Assembly (NCBI GenBank): GCA_023418475.1
Contig: JAEZZO010000018.1
Coordinates: 1-47,047 of the forward strand
Reading direction: 5' to 3'
Source: Bacillota bacterium
GTDB lineage: Bacteria; Bacillota; Clostridia; Lachnospirales; Lachnospiraceae
Length of the DNA: 47,047 bases
The translations under genes were made by a program, and so were the position numbers. The notes under the pieces are model-generated. The model was not told the DNA's origin. It made no database searches and saw nothing but the letters and a program-made list of their open reading frames with translations. This document shows positions 1 to 7,380 of the stretch, one piece after another; within the stretch, counting starts at the first letter, position 1, and each line of letters begins with the position of its first letter.

Positions 1-110
1 TTGCTTATGTGTGGTACAACCATGTTCGCCCTCACTCGTATAACGACGGACTCACTCCATATGAAGCTCGAAATAACACAAAAACTTTTAGGTCAAAGTG
101 TTACAATTAA
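1..110 (+). mobile_element. C-terminal end of an IS3-family transposase (integrase core), cut by the window edge
   Basis: Frame 3 from base 3 reads AYVWYNHVRPHSYNDGLT, then PYEARNN, and stops at TAA 108-110. The YNxxRPHxxxxxLTPxE pattern is the usual end of the rve (DDE) integrase core of IS3-family OrfB transposases. Only the last 35 codons are in the window, so whether the element is intact upstream cannot be judged. I see no convincing terminal inverted repeat just after the stop. It is the only clear insertion-sequence trace in the window. Confidence 0.75.
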
Positions 111-374
111 GCTTGACCACTGCAAAGCCATCTGTGGCCAGTAAGACATAATGCCTAATTGCCATTGTAATCACCATTCTTTCCTTTATTAGAGTCGCAA
201 AAAGCCTCTTATAATAGTATATTTTGTCGAATTGAAAATGTTACGATGATATATTAATACAATTGGCGACTGGAATTATTATGTTGATTTTGAACTTTAT
301 TTTCATCTATAATCTATAGTTTTATCTAAAATAAGTATCAGACATTAATGCTAATGGTACATTTACATAAAAAA
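111..374. other. Intergenic spacer between the transposase end and the protease terminator
   Basis: No convincing gene. On the minus strand, positions 197-221 hold a promoter-like block (GCAAAAAGCCTCTTATAATA on the plus strand) that recurs almost unchanged at 2546-2569, upstream of the protease gene. On the minus strand it is followed by GGAAAG and a short open frame (MAIRHYVLLATDGF...) running into the insertion-sequence end; this may be a remnant of a disrupted copy. Confidence 0.35.
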
Positions 375-419
375 GGAACTTTTGCTCTATAACTTATTCA
401 GCTATTTTGCAAAAGCTCC
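375..419 (-). terminator. Rho-independent terminator after the S8 protease gene
   Basis: On the minus strand GGAGCTTTTGC pairs with GCAAAAGTTCC (11 bp with one G-T pair, about 23-nt loop) and is followed by TTTTTTATG. It lies about 100 bases past the protease stop codon, in the right orientation to end that transcript. Confidence 0.7.
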
Positions 420-516
420 TCTCTGTGCTGGGAGCAATGACAATTTTCATATTATTATCTTCAAAGTCATCCCGCATAGGTCGTGCAGACGCTCTGAATT
501 GTTGCTTCAATTAGTA

Positions 517-2394
517 TTATTTAATTTTCTTAAGACTTTCCATAAGCTTCACCGGATTAATTATCTTGCCGGTATATTTTTTATTATTATCCGTATATTC
601 TCTCTTGTCACCCGTTTTCATTGCCTGACTTAAGAAAACCTCAGCCGTAATATCAGGTTTCACCTGACAAGCCATTGCATATAAACCTGCAAGATAAGGT
701 TCGACACTGCTCCAGCCCCCTTCTCTTCCAAAGGAATAATCATCCAACCCTGTAGGGCTTGCCATTGTTTTTGATGTCATAGGTACAAGAAGTATTTCTT
801 TCGGCTGGTACTTATTAAATTCCTTTTCATAATAGATATCCGTTCCAGTTATATGCTTAATCTTAGAAATCCAACTCTTCCAGGGGATTACATGATATGA
901 TGATGTTTTTTCTGGATCTGCCAATGGATCCCTGTCAAGTCCCTGGTACCAAAATTGATGATTATAGGTCTCAAACAGGTTGCAGCTTATTACGAAAATT
1001 CCTGCTTTTTTAGCCCGTTTAATTGCTGCAGTTAATTCTTTATATCCTTTATTTTCTGGGCAAAAGGACATGGACATAGAAATTACCCTTATTTTGTCTT
1101 CTTTAGGAAGCATCTCATTTATTTCAAGCATTCTGTTAACGGCCTGTGCTACTGAAGTAAAATCTAATTCCCACTGATTATTCTCTAAAACATTCATGTT
1201 GCTCATTCCGATAAAATACAAATCCGCCGCGGGAGCTACACCCAAATTCTTCCCTACTGCCAAAGATGCCATTCCCGGTCCATGCATGGATGCCATAGTG
1301 TCATAGCAGTGAATTTCTTCATATAACTTCACTCTATCTTTAATTTCTTGATGATCTACTAAAAGAGCCTGATCAATCATCCCAATATTTACTCCCTTAC
1401 CGGTGATACCCTTTAATTGAAGCTGCCTAATTCCCAGACCTTGATTCATTCCCGTTTCCATGATTTTTTTAGGGTCAAACTTTTCAGGGAGCTTTGCAGG
1501 CCATTTGGTATCTGTATCATAGAAGGTATATTTTAAGTCATTTAATCTATCTACTAAATTCAAATTTGATATGTCTTTTTGCCTCAAATCTATTTCATTA
1601 CCAGTTTCGCTCTCATATTCTGGAAAAGAATCCAGTTTCTCATTTTTCAATTCACTCCAATTTGCAATTGGTTGATGTTTTACAATTTCCAACGTATTTT
1701 TCGGTGATAATTGTGTATTTGCTACTGGAATATTATTACCTGAGTCAACCACCTGGGTAGGCATTAAATATATTGCAGCTACTTTATTTTGATCAAAAAA
1801 CATTCTTACTCCTTGTTTTTTAAGGCAGTAATAGCCACTTCCTTTATTACCGTCAATATCCTTATAAAGTACACCATCAGCATCAAAATTGCATGGTTCA
1901 CCATTTACTACTTTTTTAGGAGTATCAAGTACCTTTAAAGCATCCTCCATGGGTGAGCCAATTTTTACAGCATCTTTATAAATATACCCTGTATAATCTT
2001 CAATTTCTTCATCAGCTTGAAATCGAATTTCAAAAACCCTATTGTTAAAAATTGAAACATAAAAGTCTTTTTCAATAAATGCCATATATGCTTGGGGAAG
2101 ATTATCCTTTGTAAAAGTTTTATCTCCCCAGAAATAGGATTTGGGATTTCCGAAGGTTTTAATTACATCTTCTAGTGTTGCGTTATTGATATCGAATTGT
2201 GCTATCTTTTTATTAATATCCTTTATTTCAGGCTCTGTTACGGAACTACTTACTACGGTGCTTGTATTACTGTTGCTATCATCCTTATTCATTGCTTGAA
2301 TATTCCCACTGAACACTCCCGAAAGACATAAAACTCCCGAAATCAGTCCAACCAAAATCACCTTTAAATTAATTCTTTTAAACTTATTCAACAT
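517..2394 (-). CDS. Secreted S8 (subtilisin-like) serine protease with an N-terminal duplicated domain
   Basis: The 625-residue protein begins with a signal peptide or membrane anchor (KRINLKVILVGLISGVLCL, about residues 7-33). A linker leads to two related segments at about 72-160 (LEDVIKTFGNPKSYFWG and MEDALKVLDTPKKV) that I do not recognise as a named domain. The C-terminal half is a divergent subtilase: Asp341 in GMIDQ, His371 in MHGPGMASL, Asn472 in ISCNL as likely oxyanion residue, and Ser562 in GGWSSVEPYLAG, which matches the GTSMAxPxxAG motif. All three catalytic residues are therefore present although the surrounding motifs are degenerate. The start has GGAAAGGG 8-10 bases upstream. 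It lies downstream of, and on the same strand as, blaI/blaR1-like genes, so it may be an output of that sensor. Substrate unknown; it could act extracellularly or at the membrane. Confidence 0.8.
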   Translation of the reverse strand: MLNKFKRINLKVILVGLISGVLCLSGVFSGNIQAMNKDDSNSNTSTVVSSSVTEPEIKDINKKIAQFDINNATLEDVIKTFGNPKSYFWGDKTFTKDNLPQAYMAFIEKDFYVSIFNNRVFEIRFQADEEIEDYTGYIYKDAVKIGSPMEDALKVLDTPKKVVNGEPCNFDADGVLYKDIDGNKGSGYYCLKKQGVRMFFDQNKVAAIYLMPTQVVDSGNNIPVANTQLSPKNTLEIVKHQPIANWSELKNEKLDSFPEYESETGNEIDLRQKDISNLNLVDRLNDLKYTFYDTDTKWPAKLPEKFDPKKIMETGMNQGLGIRQLQLKGITGKGVNIGMIDQALLVDHQEIKDRVKLYEEIHCYDTMASMHGPGMASLAVGKNLGVAPAADLYFIGMSNMNVLENNQWELDFTSVAQAVNRMLEINEMLPKEDKIRVISMSMSFCPENKGYKELTAAIKRAKKAGIFVISCNLFETYNHQFWYQGLDRDPLADPEKTSSYHVIPWKSWISKIKHITGTDIYYEKEFNKYQPKEILLVPMTSKTMASPTGLDDYSFGREGGWSSVEPYLAGLYAMACQVKPDITAEVFLSQAMKTGDKREYTDNNKKYTGKIINPVKLMESLKKIK

Positions 2395-2897
2395 TATTTT
2401 CTTACCCTTTCCATATTTTATTTGGTGTTCTTTGTTTTCTTAAAAAAATATCAGAGAGTAATATAATTGACAATTTAAACTTAGCCTTTTCCTCTGTGGT
2501 TACTCGTCTTTCCTTTTTTTACTTAATATCTCTCCCAGCTATTTTGCATAAAGCCTTTATAATAGTATAAAATTAGCCACATTCTCCTGCGAATACGTTT
2601 TTGGGAAGTAGTATATTATGGATTGATACTATTCTGCATATGAATTATACTTGCAATGTATTAATATGATTTTTTTCATTAAACTCCCTCCTTTATTATA
2701 AATTTTAATAGTTCGTATAGTCTCCATATTCAACCATTACAAGATTACAACAATAATTTCATTATTAAAGAAAATTTACGTAATCCAAAACTAATAGACG
2801 AGCTATATGATTTGAGATTTATTTGTTTGTTATGTTTACCCCGTAGAAGGTTCCATTCATATATAAGCCCGCTTTTTTGTGGTATCAACATATAATT
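2395..2897. other. Intergenic spacer between BlaR1-like gene and protease
   Basis: About 500 AT-rich bases. Contents seen: a 16-codon open frame with a strong ribosome-binding site (annotated separately), and a promoter-like block at 2546-2569 (minus strand TATACTATTATAAAGGC...) that is repeated at 197-221. No terminator with a clean T-run was found after the BlaR1-like stop codon, so read-through from blaR1 into the protease is possible. Confidence 0.4.
2629..2679 (-). CDS. Candidate 16-residue peptide MKKIILIHCKYNSYAE with strong ribosome-binding site
   Basis: On the minus strand AAAGGAGGGAGTTTA lies directly before ATG; the frame reads MKKIILIHCKYNSYAE and stops at TAG. The Shine-Dalgarno match is among the best in the window, which argues for translation, but the reading frame is so short that it could equally be the start of a gene lost by deletion or a leader peptide for the downstream protease. 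No homology is claimed. Confidence 0.35.
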   Translation of the reverse strand: MKKIILIHCKYNSYAE

Positions 2898-4478
2898 TTA
2901 CGCCATCGCCTGCTTGAGGACATAGTAACATGGTTTCGTTCCACTTCTTATATAATCTCCGTTTTTCCATTCCCAAAACATATACTTAGTACCGTTGATT
3001 TCCTTAATAGTATATCTAGCGGCAGTATTATCAAAGTGATTAATAATATATCCTTTTGTCCAAGTATCAATCGTACTAGAATTAAACACAACTATTTTAT
3101 CCGATGAATCTACCACTATTTTTGGTATCTCGCCGTTAGGAAGCAACTCAATATTTAAAAGATATAAATTTCCATCCCATGATGTTACATTAGGCATAAA
3201 ATCATCAATGTCTTTTACAAAATCTACAGTATCCCATTTTCCAATCGCATCTTGATCATCAACAAAAGTACAATCAACTCCTTCTACTATTTGCGTATGC
3301 GGTTCTCCATATGTTTCTGTTTCTGCTTTCGTTTCATTCTCTGTTTTCGTTTCATTCTCTGCTTTCGTTTCTGTTTTTTCTTTCGTTTCCGTTTCTGCTT
3401 TAACTTCTGTTTTTATATTCCTACCCTCTTTTCTATATACTTTTGTTTTCATTTCTCCTGTAAGAAAAATCATGCCTGCTATAAGTAGTAATGCAAGAGT
3501 GATTGACGTAATTCGGTATGAATTTTTTCTAAATAGCTTTATCATTATTATCCGTCTTTTTATTCTTGATTTTTTATTTATAATACCTGCTACGACTGGC
3601 AGATATGGCGCCCTTAATGATAATTCCGCTAAATTAATAATAGTAAACCCATAGTTTGTCACTTCATCCTCACTTAATACAGATAAAGCAAGTGAATCAC
3701 AGCATATTTCCCTATCTTCTCTCATTTTAAGAAAACCATACCAAATCAGCGGATTGAACCAATAAATGATACATAAAAAGCTTACTATGTAATTAATAAA
3801 GATATCTTTCCGTTTTACATGTGCTAACTCATGTAAAAATATATACTTAAGATGATTTAGATTACATTCTTCTAATGATTTTACAGGTATAATTATGATC
3901 GGTTTCATGAAATTCAGCACACACGGAGTTCTATCCAAATTGGTTTCAACTAAGTAAATATCCTTTGATATATTCATAAGGCTTTTGCAATCATTCAATA
4001 TAGATAAGACATGTTGATCATTTATTTGAGGACATTTCTTGATGCGTTTTAGAAACAACCAATTATTAATGAATACGACCAACCCTATCACACACGCACC
4101 AAAGATCCATAAAAATGGCAATACTTTTTTTATCATTGCAAGATAAGTGATAGTCGTATGTTCTTCATTCTCATTAAAAATGATATTCCTATTTTCTTCC
4201 TTACTTAAGGAAGAAGCAGGAATACTTTTCATCATACTTTCATCAGAAGTTACAAAAACAGGGGTAGTAAAAGGCACATAATTATAAATACTTACATTAG
4301 TTGATGGTGTAAACGGCAGTAACAAACGTAAAATCAATATGAACCAAATTGCATATTGAAATCTAATTCCAATCCTATCTTTTATTATTATCTTACTCAA
4401 AAGTATACTGACTACTATTAAGCTACCCATAAATGATAGCTGTACTACTTTTTGAAACAATAATAAAAATAGCGTCAT
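2898..4478 (-). CDS. BlaR1/MecR1-type M56 membrane metalloprotease sensor with a non-PBP C-terminal domain
   Basis: Residues 1-340 form the M56 module: membrane segments near 12-32, 40-56, 117-140, 228-245 and 323-340, and the zinc-protease motif HELAH (His216, Glu217, His220) with downstream REDREICCD giving the third ligand (Glu257). In BlaR1, signal binding triggers this cytoplasmic protease to relieve the partner repressor. Residues 357-390 are a Lys/Glu/Thr repeat linker (KAETETKEKTETKAENETK). The extracellular C-terminus (391-526, IGKWDTVDFVKDIDDF ... WTKGYIINH ... MFWEWKNGDY) is not a penicillin-binding transpeptidase: no SxxK/SxN/KTG pattern is visible. The sensed signal is therefore unlikely to be a beta-lactam. 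The start codon overlaps the BlaI-like stop (TAATG), so both are co-translated. Confidence 0.88.
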   Translation of the reverse strand: MTLFLLLFQKVVQLSFMGSLIVVSILLSKIIIKDRIGIRFQYAIWFILILRLLLPFTPSTNVSIYNYVPFTTPVFVTSDESMMKSIPASSLSKEENRNIIFNENEEHTTITYLAMIKKVLPFLWIFGACVIGLVVFINNWLFLKRIKKCPQINDQHVLSILNDCKSLMNISKDIYLVETNLDRTPCVLNFMKPIIIIPVKSLEECNLNHLKYIFLHELAHVKRKDIFINYIVSFLCIIYWFNPLIWYGFLKMREDREICCDSLALSVLSEDEVTNYGFTIINLAELSLRAPYLPVVAGIINKKSRIKRRIIMIKLFRKNSYRITSITLALLLIAGMIFLTGEMKTKVYRKEGRNIKTEVKAETETKEKTETKAENETKTENETKAETETYGEPHTQIVEGVDCTFVDDQDAIGKWDTVDFVKDIDDFMPNVTSWDGNLYLLNIELLPNGEIPKIVVDSSDKIVVFNSSTIDTWTKGYIINHFDNTAARYTIKEINGTKYMFWEWKNGDYIRSGTKPCYYVLKQAMA

Positions 4479-4855
4479 TAATTCGACTTCCTTTCATTGA
4501 GGAAGGACTTTAATTCCTCAATCTCATCTTTCGTTAAGTTTTCTTCTTCAATAAAACTAAGTAACATAGATTTTATGGAACCATTATAAACTCTGTGCAG
4601 AAATGATTTGCTCTCTATTTTTATACACTCTTGTTCACTTAATAGAGGATAATATTTATATTCTCTGCCTGTTTGTTCAAATCCTATAATGTTTTTGCTA
4701 ATTAATCTACTAATTAAAGTTTTTACTGTTTTCGGTTTCCACTTCTGGCTATCTTTCAGTTGTTCTATAATTTCTGATGCAGTGCAATTAGGGGTTTTCC
4801 ATATTATTCTCATTATTTCCCATTCAGAATCTGATATATTTGAAGCATTTCCCAT
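4478..4855 (-). CDS. BlaI/MecI-family winged-helix repressor
   Basis: The 125-residue protein has the family's usual length and opening pattern (ISDSEWEIMRIIWKTPNCTASEII), followed by the recognition-helix region WKPKTVKTLISRLISKNII and the wing GFEQTGREYKYYPLLSE; the C-terminal part is the dimerisation region that BlaR1-type signalling inactivates. AGGAGG lies seven bases before the ATG. Immediately upstream is a TACA-TA-TGTA centred palindrome, the type of operator BlaI proteins bind, so autorepression is likely. Overlap with the BlaR1-like gene by one base indicates a two-gene operon; the protease gene further downstream may be a third member. Confidence 0.92.
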   Translation of the reverse strand: MGNASNISDSEWEIMRIIWKTPNCTASEIIEQLKDSQKWKPKTVKTLISRLISKNIIGFEQTGREYKYYPLLSEQECIKIESKSFLHRVYNGSIKSMLLSFIEEENLTKDEIEELKSFLNERKSN

Positions 4856-4869
4856 ATTATTTTCCTCCT

Positions 4870-4926
4870 ATCGATTACATATGTAATCGATGTAAATAGT
4901 TTACTACAAATGGTTATCCTTGTCAA
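4870..4926 (-). promoter_or_regulatory. Promoter and double operator of the blaI-like operon
   Basis: Minus strand: -35 TTGACA (4921-4926), 17-bp spacer, -10 TAAACT (4898-4903). A GTAAA-TAG-TTTAC inverted repeat (4892-4904) overlaps the -10. Just downstream, 4870-4891 is a perfect 22-bp palindrome with TACATATGTA at its centre, matching the TACA/TGTA core of BlaI operators. It sits between the -10 and the ribosome-binding site, so repressor binding would block initiation. Confidence 0.8.
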
Positions 4927-4929
4927 CAA

Positions 4930-5215
4930 GAACAGGATTAGATTACAAAGAAATTTATATATCCACCACTGAAGTACAGGATAATAAAAATTATACTCTC
5001 CATAATATGCAGAGCGTTCTTTCGTATGGCTATCACTGTACTGGCATAGACAAAAACTCCCTTGTTCAATCTGGCGCAGACCGTGCCTCCCTTGCTTGCT
5101 TATACTTAGCCATCAAGGGAGGTTAAGGGCAAGTCTAGATGCATATAGATACACTCATATACATCTTCCTAACCTAAGGAGGGTCTTTGCCGAGCAAATC
5201 ATTAATTATCATCAG
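4930..5215. other. Structured, gene-poor spacer between the blaI promoter and the COG3044 ATPase
   Basis: A plus-strand open frame (TTG 4920 to 5126) exists but its first codon lies in the blaI promoter, has no ribosome-binding site and gives no recognisable protein. The DNA holds a perfect 9-bp inverted repeat CCTCCCTTG (5086-5094) / CAAGGGAGG (5114-5122), followed by a longer imperfect stem AGATGCATAT / ATATACATCT near 5139-5170 and GGGCAAG / CTTTGCC arms around it. This could be the end of a mobile element or an RNA structure; I cannot name it. Confidence 0.3.
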
Positions 5216-7111
5216 TTAATTTTGTACCGTTGTCCACGATACACGGCGCATACGGTTAATCGCAGCTCGTAAGTCATATTCACGTGGTAAGTCAAGAAAA
5301 CGGTTCATCGTAGTAAAAAACCCTGAATCAATGATATTTATGCCCTCTTGTTCTATCTGCTCATATAATTTACTGATACACATCGCAACGTCAATTTGAC
5401 GTTCTACCGTTTTACGTTCAAGACCTCGCATAGCAAGCGCAAGTATCTCTAATTCATTTCCGTCGTCAGCTCTTCGCTCTAAAAAACGCAACATAAAAGC
5501 AAGTGCATCTACTTGTGCAGTCGTTGCAATATCATGTAGGTTACGTACATCAATCCTCTCATCGCCTATAATAATGAAGCCCGTATCGGATACCTCGAGC
5601 TTCTCCGTACCGCTTCCTTTCGGATAAGAAGTAAAACCGCTGTTTAGTAATACGCGTCGCGTCATCCAATCGGTAATCTCCGGCGGTTCAGACAACACAC
5701 ACGAAATGCTTTTTGCGTGCAATGTCACGTCATGAATTGCGAAGTCGTCCATCATATAGATTTTATCCGCTACCCCAAGATACTCGCTGCTGCCACCGAT
5801 TACGAGTATAGTTGATACCCCGTTGGTCGAGAGTTCACGTACACGGTCAGTGAATGGGGTGATCGGCTCTTTTTTGATTAGTTCCTTCATCAGCACGTCG
5901 CGTATCATAAAGTTTGTCGCACTTCTATCCTCGTCAATAAGAAGAAGCGTTGAGCCGCACTCAATCGCTTCTATAATATTTGACGCCTGTGACGTAGAGC
6001 CGGAGGCATGAGTAGTTGAAAAGGTATTTGTATCTCCGCCTGGTATCCATTTGATAAAAGGCGAAATGTTAAGACACGATACAGTGCGTCCATCCTCCGC
6101 CGTTATGGTAACAGCACTATGATCTGTGATACATAACTCTCGCCCATCGCCGGCAACATGGTTGTATATTCCTGCAGATATCGCATTCAATATCGTAGAC
6201 TTACCGGAATACCCTCCACCGGTGATGACCGTTACACCATGCTTAATCCCCATACCACACACACCTGCAACTGTGATTTCATCCTCAGTCGTACTTTGAA
6301 ACGGCAGTGCGTCCTTCATCGGTCGTTCGCTGCCTTTCTCCCTTGCAAGTATGCTGCCATTAGCAATAAAAGCGCAATAATTCTCCTCACGCAAAAACTT
6401 GCGGATTGCGTTTTGCTTCTTTTCAAGTACAACTGCATTCTCAAGTCCCTCTCTGTCAAATTCACGGACGAACCGTTCCGTTTCATCCGGCAGATTGCCA
6501 ACAAGCATTTTCCTCATCCGTTTAAGATTACCATGTGGCAGCTGCACTTGTATCCGTATGCAAAGGCACATAATCTCTGGCGACGGATCGATGAACTTTG
6601 TTACATATATGCCTGCTCCACGTCCATTTTCATAGTCTTTCGCGGGGCACATGGCAAAGTATGCCGCATTACGCACAAGAACCTCTCCGCCGGGCGCATA
6701 GATGTAAAATTTTCCATTTTCGCTATCCGGGCGTGCTTTATTCTCATATTCTTTGTTTACACGCTCAAAATAGGTTGCAAATTTTCGCAAGCAATAATCA
6801 GCCGCAGCAACCGTATTATCCGTAATATTTAGTCGGTCAACAGGAATTGCAATTGTGATTATCGGACGATCAAGAGCCATGCGGTTTGTACGATCAAACG
6901 TATACGAAATGCCATCGCGCCAATAGGTAGGCTCACGGCGGACTGCCGTACGTTCGCTGGCAGCTTCGCCACCGGGCTTTACATAGGTTACGATACACTC
7001 GCCATCATAAATTTCTTTTTGTACAGGATTTCTGTCCACCATAACCGTGTAACGGAAGGTGGTTGTGTCAGCATCTGTAATTTGGTTAAGATACCACAAA
7101 AGTCTTTTCAA
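5216..7111 (-). CDS. COG3044 / MRB1590-like ABC-class ATPase
   Basis: Start chosen at TTG 7111: AAGAAGGAG lies six bases upstream, whereas an earlier in-frame TTG at 7138 has none and would translate the ribosome-binding site. The resulting 631-residue protein has an N-terminal domain (1-290), a nucleotide-binding domain with Walker A GGGYSGKST (about 298-306), ABC-like signature SGSTSQASN (370-378) and Walker B LLLIDEDR (389-396), then a C-terminal region. This is the architecture of the predicted ABC-class ATPases of COG3044, whose trypanosome relative MRB1590 is an RNA-editing-associated, RNA-binding ATPase; the bacterial role is unknown. No membrane segment is seen. Base composition and codon use are clearly GC-richer than in neighbouring genes, suggesting transfer. 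Expression appears to be controlled by the leader ORF and terminator upstream. Confidence 0.85.
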   Translation of the reverse strand: MKRLLWYLNQITDADTTTFRYTVMVDRNPVQKEIYDGECIVTYVKPGGEAASERTAVRREPTYWRDGISYTFDRTNRMALDRPIITIAIPVDRLNITDNTVAAADYCLRKFATYFERVNKEYENKARPDSENGKFYIYAPGGEVLVRNAAYFAMCPAKDYENGRGAGIYVTKFIDPSPEIMCLCIRIQVQLPHGNLKRMRKMLVGNLPDETERFVREFDREGLENAVVLEKKQNAIRKFLREENYCAFIANGSILAREKGSERPMKDALPFQSTTEDEITVAGVCGMGIKHGVTVITGGGYSGKSTILNAISAGIYNHVAGDGRELCITDHSAVTITAEDGRTVSCLNISPFIKWIPGGDTNTFSTTHASGSTSQASNIIEAIECGSTLLLIDEDRSATNFMIRDVLMKELIKKEPITPFTDRVRELSTNGVSTILVIGGSSEYLGVADKIYMMDDFAIHDVTLHAKSISCVLSEPPEITDWMTRRVLLNSGFTSYPKGSGTEKLEVSDTGFIIIGDERIDVRNLHDIATTAQVDALAFMLRFLERRADDGNELEILALAMRGLERKTVERQIDVAMCISKLYEQIEQEGINIIDSGFFTTMNRFLDLPREYDLRAAINRMRRVSWTTVQN

Positions 7112-7140
7112 TAATTTCTCCTTCTTTTTGGAGGACAAAA

Positions 7141-7167
7141 TAAAAAGCCGCTGATAAAATCAGCGGC
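7141..7167 (-). terminator. Attenuator terminator in the leader of the COG3044 ATPase gene
   Basis: Minus strand GCCGCTGAT-TTT-ATCAGCGGC (perfect 9-bp stem) followed by TTTTTATTTTG, a textbook intrinsic terminator only about 36 bases before the chosen start codon. The leader ORF upstream contains CTGATAAAATCA (7222-7233, read on the minus strand), exactly complementary over 12 bases to TGATTTTATCAG in this hairpin (7151-7162), so an alternative antiterminator can form. Confidence 0.85.
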
Positions 7168-7198
7168 ATGAAAAGACAATATTAACGTATATATATCG

Positions 7199-7258
7199 TT
7201 AAAAAGTCAATGCAGACAAAATGATTTTATCAGTTAAATATATTATTAGCATTTTCAT
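7199..7258 (-). CDS. 19-residue leader peptide of the COG3044 ATPase gene
   Basis: The minus strand reads GAGGTGG, five bases later ATG, then codes MKMLIIYLTDKIILSALTF and stops at TAA. The ribosome-binding site is good, and codons 9-13 (TDKII) span the segment that can pair with the downstream terminator. A ribosome translating or stalled on this ORF would decide which RNA structure forms. Leader peptides of this size precede many ribosome-targeting-antibiotic resistance genes, but the inducer here is unknown; the peptide is not rich in a single amino acid, which argues against classical amino-acid attenuation. Confidence 0.6.
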   Translation of the reverse strand: MKMLIIYLTDKIILSALTF

Positions 7259-7313
7259 TTTGTCCACCTCATTTCTTAATTTTTAATTTTTATATAATGA
7301 TTGTTACCAAATT

Positions 7314-7342
7314 ATCCTAGCATAAATTTATACGAAATACAA
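7314..7342 (-). promoter_or_regulatory. Promoter of the leader/COG3044 ATPase unit
   Basis: Minus strand -35 TTGTAT (7337-7342), 17-bp spacer, -10 TAGGAT (7314-7319). Transcription would start near 7306, about 50 bases before the leader ATG, so the ATPase can be expressed independently of the upstream MFS gene. Confidence 0.5.
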
Positions 7343-7380
7343 GATAAATTTTGATTTTATAAAAGATATGAAAGATATTG

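Noticed and set aside
3252..3488. Plus-strand open frame opposite the BlaR1-like linker
   Set aside because: It is the antisense shadow of the Lys/Glu/Thr repeat and consists of Phe/Cys/Arg repeats with no ribosome-binding site.
4920..5126. 68-codon plus-strand open frame
   Set aside because: Its TTG start lies in the blaI promoter, no ribosome-binding site precedes it, and the translation shows no recognisable domain.
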